The translations under genes and the position numbers were made by a program. From Porphyromonas sp. (GTDB taxonomy: Bacteria; Bacteroidota; Bacteroidia; Bacteroidales; Porphyromonadaceae), in contig JASBZJ010000073.1 of NCBI GenBank assembly GCA_029983495.1, positions 1 to 9,351 on the forward strand: a stretch of DNA of 9,351 bases. Reading direction: 5' to 3'. Each line of letters begins with the position of its first letter. The stretch's first letter is position 1. A model generated the notes under the pieces. It was given only the letters and a program-made list of their open reading frames with translations, was not told where the DNA came from and did not search any database. This document shows positions 1 through 7,631 of this stretch, piece by piece.

Positions 1-2030
1 TAGGCTCGACCTCGATATGTTGTGCCTTATTGCATGATGTTGTTGAGGATACCGAGTATACGGTAGAGGACTTGCGCGCACTGTTTGGCGATAAAATAGC
101 AAGCATTGTTGAGGGGCTTACTAAAATTTCGGGAGAAGTACTTCATGACAAAGTAGAATCAGCTCAGGCAGAAAACTTCCGAAAGCTTATTCTTACAATG
201 AACGATGATATACGTGTTATTCTTATTAAGATAGCCGACCGCCTCCATAACATGCGAACATTAGGGAGCATGCCACGGAACAAACAATTAAAAATTGCCG
301 GCGAAACCCTTTTCATTTATGCCCCTATTGCCCATCGTTTAGGGTTGTTTGCTATAAAAACAGAATTGGAGGAACTTTGTTTTAAAATAGAACACCCGGA
401 AGAGTATCAACACATTATTAGCAAAATAGAAAGTAGCGAAAAACAACGACAAATTATTTTCGACCGCTTTGCAGAGCCATTAAATAAAGCCTTTAAACAA
501 ATTGGTTTGCGCTACGAAATGAAAGCCCGGGTAAAATCGAGCTATTCCATATGGCGCAAAATGCAGGCAAAAAAGATTCCATTCGAGGAAGTGTACGACC
601 TTTTTGCTATACGTATTGTTTTTGAAAGCACCCCTGAAGTGAGCGACAAAAACAGATGTTGGCAAATATATTCGATTATTACAGATATATACCTTGTAAA
701 AACCGATCGTATACGCGATTGGGTAAGTAGTCCCAAAAGTAATGGGTACCGTGCCCTACACGTTACCGTAATGGGCCCTGATGGGAGTTGGGTGGAAGTG
801 CAAATTAGAAGTGAAAAAATGGACGACATAGCCGAACGTGGTTTTGCTGCCCATTGGAAATATAAAAGTGAAAACGTGGAAGAGGACTCGGAGCTGGAGA
901 AATGGATTGCCACTATTCGCGAAGTGTTGGAAAACCCTACCCCCGATTCGCTCGACTTTTTAGATACTATTAAGCTAAACTTATTTAGCGATGAAATAAA
1001 AGTTTTTACCCCTCGTGGTGATACGATTGTTTTGCCTCAAGGAGCAACTGCGCTCGATTTTGCCTACGCCATACACGAAGAAGTGGGGATGCACTGTATA
1101 GGAGCTAAAGTAAACCATAAACTTGTTCCTTTTAGTGTTCCCCTTCAAAATGGCGACCAAATTTCGATAATAACTTCAGCTAAGCAATTCCCTACCCCCG
1201 AGTGGCGAAAATTTGTAACTTCGGCTAAAGCTCGCTCGAAAGTAGATTCCTATCTACGAAAAAAACGAAGGGAACAAATTACAATGGGCGAAGAAATGGT
1301 TGTAAAACTATTCGAACGTGATGGAATTGCTGTTACACCCAATGAACTGGATCGCGTGGCTAAGTATTTTAACTTCCTCAAGCGAGATGACTTTTTTTAC
1401 GCTGTGGGTGAAGGAACTATAAACTTGCCCAACAGTTTTAAAAAACTTATCCACGACGAGGATGGAAACAACTTTTTTTGGCGACTTTTTAGGGGAAGTA
1501 AAAATAAAAACACATCAGCACACCAGCACAGTTCGGAAAACAAGCCAAAGCCAAACAACGAAAAAAACGATGGCATTAATCGCAAAGTTCCTTACTTGCT
1601 TAAAGAACACAACTTTAAAACGAACTATACAATTGCCGAGTGTTGTAGACCTATTTATGGAGATGACACCATAGGCTTTGTAAATGATAATGGCGAGGTT
1701 ATAGTTCATAAACGTAGTTGCCCCGAAGCTATGCGACTTAAAAGTAGCTTTGGCGATAGCATTGTCGAAACAATTTGGAGCGACCACTCGCAATCGACTT
1801 TCCTCGCAACAATCGAAATCCAAGGAATGGATTCAACAGGGATATTAAATGCTCTGATCCAAAATATTACCGAGGACTTTATAATTCCAATAACAGATGT
1901 TGACCTTCACTCGCACGATGGAATTTTCGGAGGAACAATACAACTAAAGGTGCGAGATGCTGTAAGTGTGCAAAAAATATGCGATGCCCTCCGAAAGAAC
2001 CCTGCTATAACCTCGGTTACACGAACATAA
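1..2030 (+). CDS. Bifunctional (p)ppGpp synthetase/hydrolase, RelA/SpoT (RSH) family, 5'-truncated
   Basis: Makes (p)ppGpp from ATP and GTP/GDP and hydrolyses it back, setting the stringent response in the cytoplasm. The frame is open from base 3 and runs through an LLHDVVEDT stretch (bases 27-53), so the TTG at base 30 is not the start; judged against the family, some 60-90 N-terminal residues lie upstream. Visible in order: hydrolase metal-site HD and following ED (33-50) and the second hydrolase motif KIADRLHNMRTL (228-263), so hydrolysis looks intact. The synthetase domain follows, with RIRD (708-719, at the RxKD position), GYRALH (744-761) and VEVQIR (792-809, catalytic Glu). Then come a TGS domain (about 996-1178), a Lys/Asn-rich linker (about 1500-1575), a zinc-finger-like CC...H...C set (1641-1646, 1707, 1719) and a C-terminal ACT domain (about 1797-2027). 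Both catalytic halves support bifunctional Rel rather than synthetase-only RelA. Symbol left empty because rel, relA and spoT are all used. Confidence 0.96.
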   Translation, partial: GSTSICCALLHDVVEDTEYTVEDLRALFGDKIASIVEGLTKISGEVLHDKVESAQAENFRKLILTMNDDIRVILIKIADRLHNMRTLGSMPRNKQLKIAGETLFIYAPIAHRLGLFAIKTELEELCFKIEHPEEYQHIISKIESSEKQRQIIFDRFAEPLNKAFKQIGLRYEMKARVKSSYSIWRKMQAKKIPFEEVYDLFAIRIVFESTPEVSDKNRCWQIYSIITDIYLVKTDRIRDWVSSPKSNGYRALHVTVMGPDGSWVEVQIRSEKMDDIAERGFAAHWKYKSENVEEDSELEKWIATIREVLENPTPDSLDFLDTIKLNLFSDEIKVFTPRGDTIVLPQGATALDFAYAIHEEVGMHCIGAKVNHKLVPFSVPLQNGDQISIITSAKQFPTPEWRKFVTSAKARSKVDSYLRKKRREQITMGEEMVVKLFERDGIAVTPNELDRVAKYFNFLKRDDFFYAVGEGTINLPNSFKKLIHDEDGNNFFWRLFRGSKNKNTSAHQHSSENKPKPNNEKNDGINRKVPYLLKEHNFKTNYTIAECCRPIYGDDTIGFVNDNGEVIVHKRSCPEAMRLKSSFGDSIVETIWSDHSQSTFLATIEIQGMDSTGILNALIQNITEDFIIPITDVDLHSHDGIFGGTIQLKVRDAVSVQKICDALRKNPAITSVTRT

Positions 2031-2062
2031 AATTCAAAACAACTCTCACTCAAAGTTCATTT

Positions 2063-2206
2063 ATGCTAAAAGTAATATACGTAGTTAAAGGGCTACGAAA
2101 CTCCTCAATAAACGTTGAACAAAAACAGTTTGATACAGGAAAAAGATGCTCAGGGCAGTGTGGCTTTAAGCACTGCCCACTCGATTCGCTCTTCGAGGAC
2201 GAATAG
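2063..2206 (+). CDS. Possible small Cys-containing ORF (47 aa), doubtful
   Basis: ATG at 2063 opens 47 codons ending at TAG 2204-2206. The product would have a short N-terminal hydrophobic patch (about residues 2-8), three cysteines spaced C-x3-C-x4-C (residues 29, 33, 38) and an acidic end (FEDE). I do not recognise a family. The cysteine spacing resembles small metal-binding peptides, but the GC-rich hairpin at 2153-2178 encodes exactly this part, so the pattern may be a by-product of RNA structure. No clear ribosome binding site precedes it, which is uninformative in Bacteroidota. It is listed because it is the best short frame in a gene-free stretch. Chance ORF is the more likely explanation. 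Confidence 0.15.
   Translation: MLKVIYVVKGLRNSSINVEQKQFDTGKRCSGQCGFKHCPLDSLFEDE
2153..2178 (+). other. GC-rich 8-bp hairpin
   Basis: GGGCAGTG at 2153-2160 is perfectly complementary to CACTGCCC at 2171-2178, with a 10-nt loop. This is the strongest stem in the intergenic region. No U-tract follows, so it does not look like a standard intrinsic terminator. It could be part of a structured 3' end, a small RNA or a protein-binding palindrome. Confidence 0.5.
2184..2204 (+). other. Second hairpin, bulged, directly after the first
   Basis: ATTCG (2184-2188) pairs with CGAAT (2200-2204), and CTC (2189-2191) pairs with GAG (2195-2197) around a TTC loop. This leaves a 2-nt GA bulge on the 3' side. 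An alternative 5-bp fold, CTCGA (2180-2184) with TCGAG (2193-2197), competes with it. It lies only 5 nt after the GC-rich stem, so the two could stack as one structured element. Confidence 0.35.
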
Positions 2207-2370
2207 TGGCACCATGGGTAATACCTCTTTTCTGCATGCGTTGTATAAGCTATTTATACCATCCATACAAGGTAAATTTACGCTTAGGCTGTTCGTATCC
2301 CCAATAAAGCACTCTTTACAGCACCAACAAGGTATTACCTATTTAATATTGCCTTGGCTCAACTGCACTT

Positions 2371-2383
2371 ACCGTCAAACGGT
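2371..2383 (+). other. Small hairpin just upstream of the putative porP promoter
   Basis: ACCGT (2371-2375) pairs with ACGGT (2379-2383) across a 3-nt loop and is followed by ATTTTG. The stem is short and the T-run is only four bases, so it is at best a weak terminator or an operator-like palindrome. A competing outer pairing, ACTTAC (2367-2372) with GTAAGT (2395-2400), would open its base. Confidence 0.25.
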
Positions 2384-2411
2384 ATTTTGTAGTTGTAAGT
2401 ATACTATTTTG
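2383..2411 (+). promoter_or_regulatory. Candidate promoter of the porPKLMN operon (direct TATTTTG repeat)
   Basis: TATTTTG occurs at 2383-2389 and again at 2405-2411, 22 bp apart. The right copy resembles the Bacteroidota -7 element (TAnnTTTG), one base short. The TTTG of the left copy could act as the -33 element, but the 15-bp gap is shorter than the usual roughly 19-21 bp. Transcription would begin around 2418, which would favour a porP start at 2435 or 2447 over 2420. The match is imperfect, so this is a guess based on position and partial consensus. Confidence 0.25.
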
Positions 2412-2419
2412 CAAAGGTT

Positions 2420-3412
2420 ATGCGTTATTCCTTTATGAAAGAGGCTATGCACAGCTATGGCATAATACGGCTACTTACCACTATAGGTATAGTATTCTAT
2501 ATCGGAATAGGGTACACCCTAAAGGGGCAGAACGACCCTATAACCGGTAATTGGCTCGAAACGAAAAGCCTCTACAATAGTGCTACTATAGGTGATACTA
2601 ACGCTATAAATATTACTGCCTTGTATAGGCAACAGTGGATTGGTGTGGAAGGGGCACCGAAAAATATTCTTCTTGTGGCACACAGTCCGTTTTCGTTTGC
2701 TGAATTAAACCATGGGATAGGTGTTACCTTAATAGGTCAACAAAAAGGGCTTTTTACAAATGTTGAAGCTCTGGCTCAGTATGCCTTTAAGTATAATCTT
2801 TTAGGAGGTACAATTTCGGCAGGCATCGAACTCGGCTTTATCAATAGTTCTTTCGATGGAAGTAAAGCTTTTATTCCCGATGATGAGGGGCTAACACCCA
2901 ACGACCCCGCGATACCTAATACAACGGTAAGCGGAAGGGGGTTCGATATGGGTGCAGGGCTGTATTATACCCACTCCAAGTTTTTTATGGGAATGGCTGT
3001 AAAGCACCTATTTACACCCAAAGTGCAGTACGATACGAACCACTTTTTATTATTCGATAGAACTTATAATGCTATGGCTGTATACAATTTTGGGCGAACT
3101 GAATCGTTATTATCATGGCACCCTTCGGTTATTGCCGTTACCGACCTTAAGGCTTGGCGCATCGACTTGGGGATTACCATGGGCATAGCAAGCAAGTATT
3201 TTGCCCGAATTATGTACAGACCCAATAGTGCAGCTGGTTTTGGCGTAAAAGCCATTTGGGGAAAGGTTTCGCTTTGCTACGCTTTCGAAATGCCCATATC
3301 GGTATTAGTCAGAGGCAACTACGGCACACACGAGCTTACCGTAAGTTACGCCTTGCCGAAAACAAAAAAGAAGGATAAAGGATTAATAAAGAAAAGTATA
3401 AGGCTGCTATAA
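2420..3412 (+). CDS. porP: PorP/SprF family type IX secretion outer-membrane protein
   Basis: PorP/SprF proteins are outer-membrane beta-barrel-like components tied to the T9SS, where they are thought to link machinery or cell-surface proteins at the outer membrane. The product has an N-terminal hydrophobic signal (about residues 15-35 from the first Met), a likely cleavage site near residue 36 just before QNDP, and then the family-like pattern LYNSATIGD and ALYRQQWIGVEGAP (residues 51-80). The remainder is alternating short strands with Gly/aromatic residues, typical of a barrel. It ends KKSIRLL after a Lys-rich run (residues 314-325). At 330 aa it is close to the family's roughly 300. Start choice is uncertain: ATG 2420 has AAAGG only 2 nt upstream; ATG 2435 and 2447 are in frame and give a more usual signal peptide. 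It is first of the cluster, 64 bp before porK. Confidence 0.9.
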   Translation: MRYSFMKEAMHSYGIIRLLTTIGIVFYIGIGYTLKGQNDPITGNWLETKSLYNSATIGDTNAINITALYRQQWIGVEGAPKNILLVAHSPFSFAELNHGIGVTLIGQQKGLFTNVEALAQYAFKYNLLGGTISAGIELGFINSSFDGSKAFIPDDEGLTPNDPAIPNTTVSGRGFDMGAGLYYTHSKFFMGMAVKHLFTPKVQYDTNHFLLFDRTYNAMAVYNFGRTESLLSWHPSVIAVTDLKAWRIDLGITMGIASKYFARIMYRPNSAAGFGVKAIWGKVSLCYAFEMPISVLVRGNYGTHELTVSYALPKTKKKDKGLIKKSIRLL

Positions 3413-3476
3413 AAACTCGGAGATGAACCAACCGAATTAAAACAAGCAGTGTAATAAGAATAACGTTGCAACAACA

Positions 3477-4946
3477 ATGAATGGAAAAAGCTTTAATTGG
3501 GTTAGCATACTTACCTTAGCAGTAGTAGTAGCCACATTGGCAAGCTGTGCATCGCGTAGAAGTTCAAGTGGAAATGGGCAACTAGTAGGAGCACCGTTAG
3601 CTTCGTGGAACGAGCCTGCCCCTTTGGGTATGGTACTTATTCCGCGAGGGCATATTGTTCTTGGGCACACAAAAGCCGATTCCCTTTGGGGACAAACAGC
3701 TGATGCAAAACCCATCTCTGTAGATGCCTTTTGGATGGATAGCTACGAAATAACTAATGCTCAGTACCGTCAATTTGTATACTACGTTCGTGATTCGATT
3801 GTTAGGGAACGATTAGCCGACCCCGCATACGGTGGTAACCCCGACTATAAAATTACCACTGACCGGTATGGCGACCCTATTACACCCTACCTCGATTGGT
3901 CCAAACCCTTACCCAATGCCAAGAATGCCTTCGATGAAGAACTTGCTGCCATAAATAGCGTTTACCACACCAATGCTGTAACTCAGCAAAAAAGCCTGGA
4001 TCCTGCACAAATGCTCTTTAAATACGAAAAATACGATTACCATAGTGCAGCTCTTTATGCCGATAAACTAATTGCTTTACGACAACCAAAACCAACAGGT
4101 TATAACCCCACACAAGATGCGTCGTTGCCACTTATTGCAAAGGATACCGCTTACGTAGACGATAATGGTATAGTTATTCGCCAAACTTTAACACGAAAAC
4201 TGAGTAGCGAATACGATTTCCTCAATACGTATATTGTTGCAATTTATCCCGACGAAAGTTGTTGGGTAAAAGATTTCCCCAATAGCCAAAACGAACAATA
4301 CACACGGCTTTATTTTAATCACCCTAGTTACGATAACTTCCCTGTAGTGGGGGTTGCGTGGGAGCAAGCCGAAGCTTTTTGTGCATGGCGTAGCCGCATG
4401 TTCAAACAGAATGTTGTTACTCCCGAAGGTGTTACTATTGAGGATTTTAGATTGCCAACCGAAGCTGAGTGGGAGTATGCTGCGCGGGTAGGAGATAGCA
4501 ACCGACGGTACCCATGGAACGATGTTGGAACAGAAGGAACAGAGGCTTGTTTTTTAGGGAACTTTAAACCCGATGAAGGTGATTACACCGGTGATGGTTT
4601 TTTGGTTCCCACACAGGTAGGAAGTTATTCTCCTAACGACTTTGGGCTTTACGACATGGCCGGAAACGTTTCGGAATGGACCTCAACAGCCTATTCAGCA
4701 TCGGCCTACAAGGAATTTGATGATATTAATCCACAGCTCTCATATAATGCCACTGAAAGCGATGCACAAACCCTCCGCACAAAAGTAATCCGTGGAGGCT
4801 CGTGGAAGGATATTGCCCGCTTTATCCAATCGAATATACGCACCAAAGAGTTACAAGAGGCCAAACGGAGTTACATAGGGTTTCGTTGCGTCCGTACGGC
4901 AACACATAATACCAAAGCAACAAAAGCAAAACGGCGCAAAAGATAA
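3477..4946 (+). CDS. porK: PorK/GldK, T9SS outer-membrane lipoprotein with FGE-like fold
   Basis: PorK is an outer-membrane lipoprotein that forms, with PorN, the large periplasmic ring of the T9SS. The sequence shows a lipoprotein signal with hydrophobic residues 9-20 and lipobox LASC at 21-24, Cys24 being the expected lipidated residue. A formylglycine-generating-enzyme/sulfatase-modifying fold follows: GMVLIPRG (51-58), NYEITN-type strand near 88-94, FRLPTEAEWEYAA (324-336), YPWND (345-349), DMAGNVSEW (393-401), VIRGGSW (437-443) and GFRCVR (468-473). The catalytic cysteine pair of true FGE is absent: after GGSW comes KDIARFI. The role is therefore structural. An insert at about 105-285 separates the first strands from the core. 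At 489 aa it matches PorK (about 490). It ends in a very basic tail (residues 478-489). The 64-bp gap after porP and 66-bp gap before porL support co-transcription. Confidence 0.96.
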   Translation: MNGKSFNWVSILTLAVVVATLASCASRRSSSGNGQLVGAPLASWNEPAPLGMVLIPRGHIVLGHTKADSLWGQTADAKPISVDAFWMDSYEITNAQYRQFVYYVRDSIVRERLADPAYGGNPDYKITTDRYGDPITPYLDWSKPLPNAKNAFDEELAAINSVYHTNAVTQQKSLDPAQMLFKYEKYDYHSAALYADKLIALRQPKPTGYNPTQDASLPLIAKDTAYVDDNGIVIRQTLTRKLSSEYDFLNTYIVAIYPDESCWVKDFPNSQNEQYTRLYFNHPSYDNFPVVGVAWEQAEAFCAWRSRMFKQNVVTPEGVTIEDFRLPTEAEWEYAARVGDSNRRYPWNDVGTEGTEACFLGNFKPDEGDYTGDGFLVPTQVGSYSPNDFGLYDMAGNVSEWTSTAYSASAYKEFDDINPQLSYNATESDAQTLRTKVIRGGSWKDIARFIQSNIRTKELQEAKRSYIGFRCVRTATHNTKATKAKRRKR

Positions 4947-5012
4947 TACATAGGCTTAAAAACTTTAATACTGTTTCATTACTAAGTTCACCTTGTTAGT
5001 TCGCAAAACAAT

Positions 5013-6014
5013 ATGCTAAAGTATCGAAATTATAAAAACAAACTCGAAATGTTCCTTGCCTCAAGGAAGGGACGCCGATTGTTAAACGTAGCGTATAGCT
5101 GGGGAGCAGCTGTGGTTATTCTTGGAGCACTGTTCAAGCTTACACACTTACCCTTTGGCAATACTATGCTTTTTGTGGGTATGATAACCGAATTTCTGGT
5201 TTTCTTTATTTCGGGTCTCGAAAAACCTGAAGAACAGTATAAATGGGAGCAAGTATACCCCGAACTTCTTTCGATTAACCCACTCGATAAAACCGAAATG
5301 GAACAAAAACGTCGCTATTTGGCTCATAAAGCCGAAGAAGCACGAAAGCGTGCCGAAGAGTTAGGAACATATGGCGATGAACAATGGTATATGCAAAAGG
5401 GTAACACATGCAACGAAACCGCATTATCCCCCCAACCTCAACAAACACAAACAACAGCCGGTGAGCTTGAAGCAATTCTTCCTAAGGATGATGTTGACCG
5501 CCTAAGCGAAAGTATTCGTAAGCTCGATGCTGCCATTGCTCGATTGGCCACTTTGGGTGAAATTAGTGCATCAACGCTCGAAAGTTGTTCGGCGCTGGCA
5601 TCGCAACAATCAACACTTGGCGAACAAACCAACGAATACAGTCAACGCTTAGCCACACTAAATAGTACTATGGCGGGACTTAATGAATTATACCAAGCGC
5701 AACTTAACGATATAACTTCGCAAGTAACGTCAATCGATGAAATAAACACTCGTCTCGACCAAATTAGGCAAGCATACCACGAGAGCATGCAGGATAGCCG
5801 CATGTTCCAACGCCAAAATGAAGAAATGGTTATGAAACTACGTGATTTAAATATGATTTACGCTCGACTGCTCGATGCAATGACCCTTAATATTGCCTCA
5901 CAATCATCGGCCCCATATGGGAGACACGATTACGACAATAGAGCCGATTACCGCACTAGGCAAAGTGGTTATAACAACGATTACCATAACGATGAAAAAT
6001 TTTCGCGTAGTTAA
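5013..6014 (+). CDS. porL: PorL/GldL, inner-membrane motor protein of the T9SS
   Basis: PorL forms the pentameric inner-membrane ring that, with PorM, converts the proton motive force into the motion that powers type IX secretion. Two membrane helices are visible at about residues 26-42 and 50-68. Glu60 sits within the second (GMITEFLVFF) and is the expected functional acidic residue described for GldL; Lys42 and His45 sit at the end of the first. The rest is cytoplasmic: a charged helix (about 92-117), a Gln/Thr-rich linker (about 138-150) and a long predicted coiled coil (about 160-292). It finishes with a tail rich in Tyr, Asp, Asn and Arg (302-333). At 333 aa it is nearer P. gingivalis PorL (about 309) than the shorter flavobacterial GldL (about 215). 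The ATG is supported by the short hydrophilic N-terminus before helix 1. A 42-bp gap leads to porM. Confidence 0.96.
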   Translation: MLKYRNYKNKLEMFLASRKGRRLLNVAYSWGAAVVILGALFKLTHLPFGNTMLFVGMITEFLVFFISGLEKPEEQYKWEQVYPELLSINPLDKTEMEQKRRYLAHKAEEARKRAEELGTYGDEQWYMQKGNTCNETALSPQPQQTQTTAGELEAILPKDDVDRLSESIRKLDAAIARLATLGEISASTLESCSALASQQSTLGEQTNEYSQRLATLNSTMAGLNELYQAQLNDITSQVTSIDEINTRLDQIRQAYHESMQDSRMFQRQNEEMVMKLRDLNMIYARLLDAMTLNIASQSSAPYGRHDYDNRADYRTRQSGYNNDYHNDEKFSRS

Positions 6015-6056
6015 AATACTTCGCACCTTCTAACAAATATTAAACTAATCCCCATT

Positions 6057-7607
6057 ATGGCAGCAGGAACATCGGGAAACCCCAATAGGCAACGAATGAT
6101 TAACCTCATGTACCTTGTGTTTATTGCAATGGTAGCGTTAAACGTATCGGGCGAAGTACTTGATGGATTCAAAAAGGTGGGCGATGGGCTTGAAACCATG
6201 CTCAAAGGTGCCGAAACTCGTAATGCAAGTAGTGCCTACGAACTAAACAATGCCTATAACCTTCACCCTGAAAAAGCAGAAGAAGCGTTTACTAAAGGGA
6301 AAAAATTACAATCCGTTGCCGATAGCCTTTATAAGCACATCGAGTTTGTAAAACAACAAATTGTTCTAAAAAGCGATGGTAAGCCCCTAACAACTATTGC
6401 TAATATAAAGAACCAAGACGATATGAACGCTCCGTCGGTTGTTATGCTTAACCCCGTAACCCGTTATGGCGAAAAAATGCGAAAACAAATCGAAGCATTT
6501 CGAACCATTGCGCTGTCGTATACTACCGACCCTGCAAAGCGCGAAGCTATCGAAAAAGCTTTGTCCACACAAAAAACCGACAACAAACTTTGGGAGGAAA
6601 GTATTAGCGAATCAATGCCTACTATCGCTACTGTTACATTACTTACAAAACTACAAACCGATGTTCGTAGCGTTGAAGGCGAGGTGCTCAGCCAACTTAT
6701 TCGGGGTATTGATGTGGGAGACCTTCGGGTAAATAAGGTAGTAGCTCAGGTTATACCCGATAGTAGAATAGTTATGCAAGGCGGTTCATACCGAGCACAA
6801 ATAGTACTCAGTAGCATCGATTCGCTTGCACAACCAGAAATTATTGTTAATGGAACAACCTTGCCAAAAGATAAGGAAGGATTTTTTACAGCTACAGCAT
6901 TGCATGCCGGTACATTCCCCATTACGGGTTCTGTAAAAATGATTGCGGGAGACGGAAGTACTATTACTCGCGAATTTAGTTCAGAGTACATTGTTACTGA
7001 ACCTATGGCTTCGGTTTCGCCAACCCTCATGAATGTACTTTATGCCGGAATTGACAACCCCCTAACCATAGCCGTTCCTGGTATGGCGAACGAGCAAATA
7101 AGCGCAACCATAACCAATGGAACTCTTATACGCAAAGGAAATAACTGGGTTGCTCGCCCCAATAAAGTTGGCGAAGAGGCAATTATTTCGGTTTTTGCTA
7201 CTACAAATGGCACAAAGCAAAAAATTGCTGATAGCCATTTACGTACCCGAGCACTACCCGATCCGCTTCCTTACATCGAGTACACCGATGCTAATGGAGC
7301 AACAAAACGCTTTAAGGGCGGGCAAATTTCGAAGCGAAACTTGCTTTCAGCATCGGGGATTAAAGCAGCAATTGATGATGATATTCTCGATATAAAATTT
7401 AATGTTATTAGCTTCCGCCTAACATTTTTCGATGCCATGGGCAATGCTATTCCCGAAGTTTCGAACAATAGCAACTTTTCGCCACGGCAACTTTCGTCGA
7501 TCCGAAACCTCAGTCGCGGTAAGCGTTTTTATATTACCGATGTTGTAGCCAAAGGACCAGATGGAATTGAACGCAAAATCCCAACAATTGAAGTTATTGT
7601 ACAGTAA
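6057..7607 (+). CDS. porM: PorM/GldM, inner-membrane and periplasm-spanning motor protein of the T9SS
   Basis: PorM is the partner of PorL: a short cytoplasmic N-terminus, one membrane helix inside the PorL ring, and a dimeric periplasmic rod that carries motion to the PorK/PorN ring. The sequence shows [20 protein letters not shown] (residues 11-30), the highly conserved signature of the family. Arg11 aligns by eye with the GldM arginine (R9) thought to pair with the PorL/GldL glutamate. A helical domain follows (about 36-215), then beta-rich segments at about 217-315, 322-400 and 410-516, matching the D1-D4 layout known for PorM. Length of 516 aa is the same as I recall for P. gingivalis PorM. 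The start is fixed by the conserved MAxGxxxxxR opening. No truncation or odd residue is seen. The gene is 42 bp after porL and 24 bp before the preferred porN start. Confidence 0.97.
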   Translation: MAAGTSGNPNRQRMINLMYLVFIAMVALNVSGEVLDGFKKVGDGLETMLKGAETRNASSAYELNNAYNLHPEKAEEAFTKGKKLQSVADSLYKHIEFVKQQIVLKSDGKPLTTIANIKNQDDMNAPSVVMLNPVTRYGEKMRKQIEAFRTIALSYTTDPAKREAIEKALSTQKTDNKLWEESISESMPTIATVTLLTKLQTDVRSVEGEVLSQLIRGIDVGDLRVNKVVAQVIPDSRIVMQGGSYRAQIVLSSIDSLAQPEIIVNGTTLPKDKEGFFTATALHAGTFPITGSVKMIAGDGSTITREFSSEYIVTEPMASVSPTLMNVLYAGIDNPLTIAVPGMANEQISATITNGTLIRKGNNWVARPNKVGEEAIISVFATTNGTKQKIADSHLRTRALPDPLPYIEYTDANGATKRFKGGQISKRNLLSASGIKAAIDDDILDIKFNVISFRLTFFDAMGNAIPEVSNNSNFSPRQLSSIRNLSRGKRFYITDVVAKGPDGIERKIPTIEVIVQ

Positions 7608-7631
7608 TTGACTCCTCAAAAAAAACTTAGT

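Larger units (their letters stand above)
2031..2419. other. 389-bp intergenic region with several short hairpins, between rel and porP
   Basis: No recognisable protein gene, tRNA or rRNA is seen here. By eye it contains five short inverted repeats: 2080-2097, 2153-2178, 2184-2204, 2241-2270 and 2371-2383. There is also a distant 9-bp inverted pair (2217-2225 with 2331-2339). It holds a weak 47-codon ORF (2063-2206) and a possible promoter next to porP. None of the hairpins is followed by a long T-run, so a classical intrinsic terminator for rel is not evident. The region may hold the rel 3' end, the T9SS operon control region, a small RNA, or simply decayed sequence. Which of these is right cannot be settled from the sequence alone. 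Confidence 0.6.

Noticed and set aside
30..32. TTG at 30 as the true start of the Rel protein
   Set aside because: The frame is open upstream to base 3 and encodes the conserved residues leading into the HD motif, so the gene begins before the window.
2153..2178. Intrinsic terminator for rel
   Set aside because: A good GC-rich stem, but it is followed by ACTCGATTCG, not a T-run, and it lies over 120 bp after the stop codon.
2285..2310. GTTCGTATCC resembling a tRNA T-loop
   Set aside because: The bases on either side do not form the T-arm stem, and no acceptor, D-arm or anticodon arm can be found around it.
2115..2438. 107-codon open frame from TTG across the intergenic region into the start of porP
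   Set aside because: Non-ATG start, no recognisable domain, composition unlike the neighbouring proteins, and overlap with the porP start. It looks like a chance opening.
4947..5012. Internal promoter between porK and porL (TTAGTTCGC resembling a -7 box)
   Set aside because: Poor match to TAnnTTTG and no TTTG at the right distance upstream; the short gap suits an operon.
6746..7030. Minus-strand open frames of 60-123 codons opposite the real genes
   Set aside because: All lie antisense to well-supported coding sequences and show no domain or signal; they are shadows of the coding strand.
7608..7631. TTG start for porN directly after the porM stop
   Set aside because: It would put a charged extension in front of a clean signal peptide that begins at ATG 7632.
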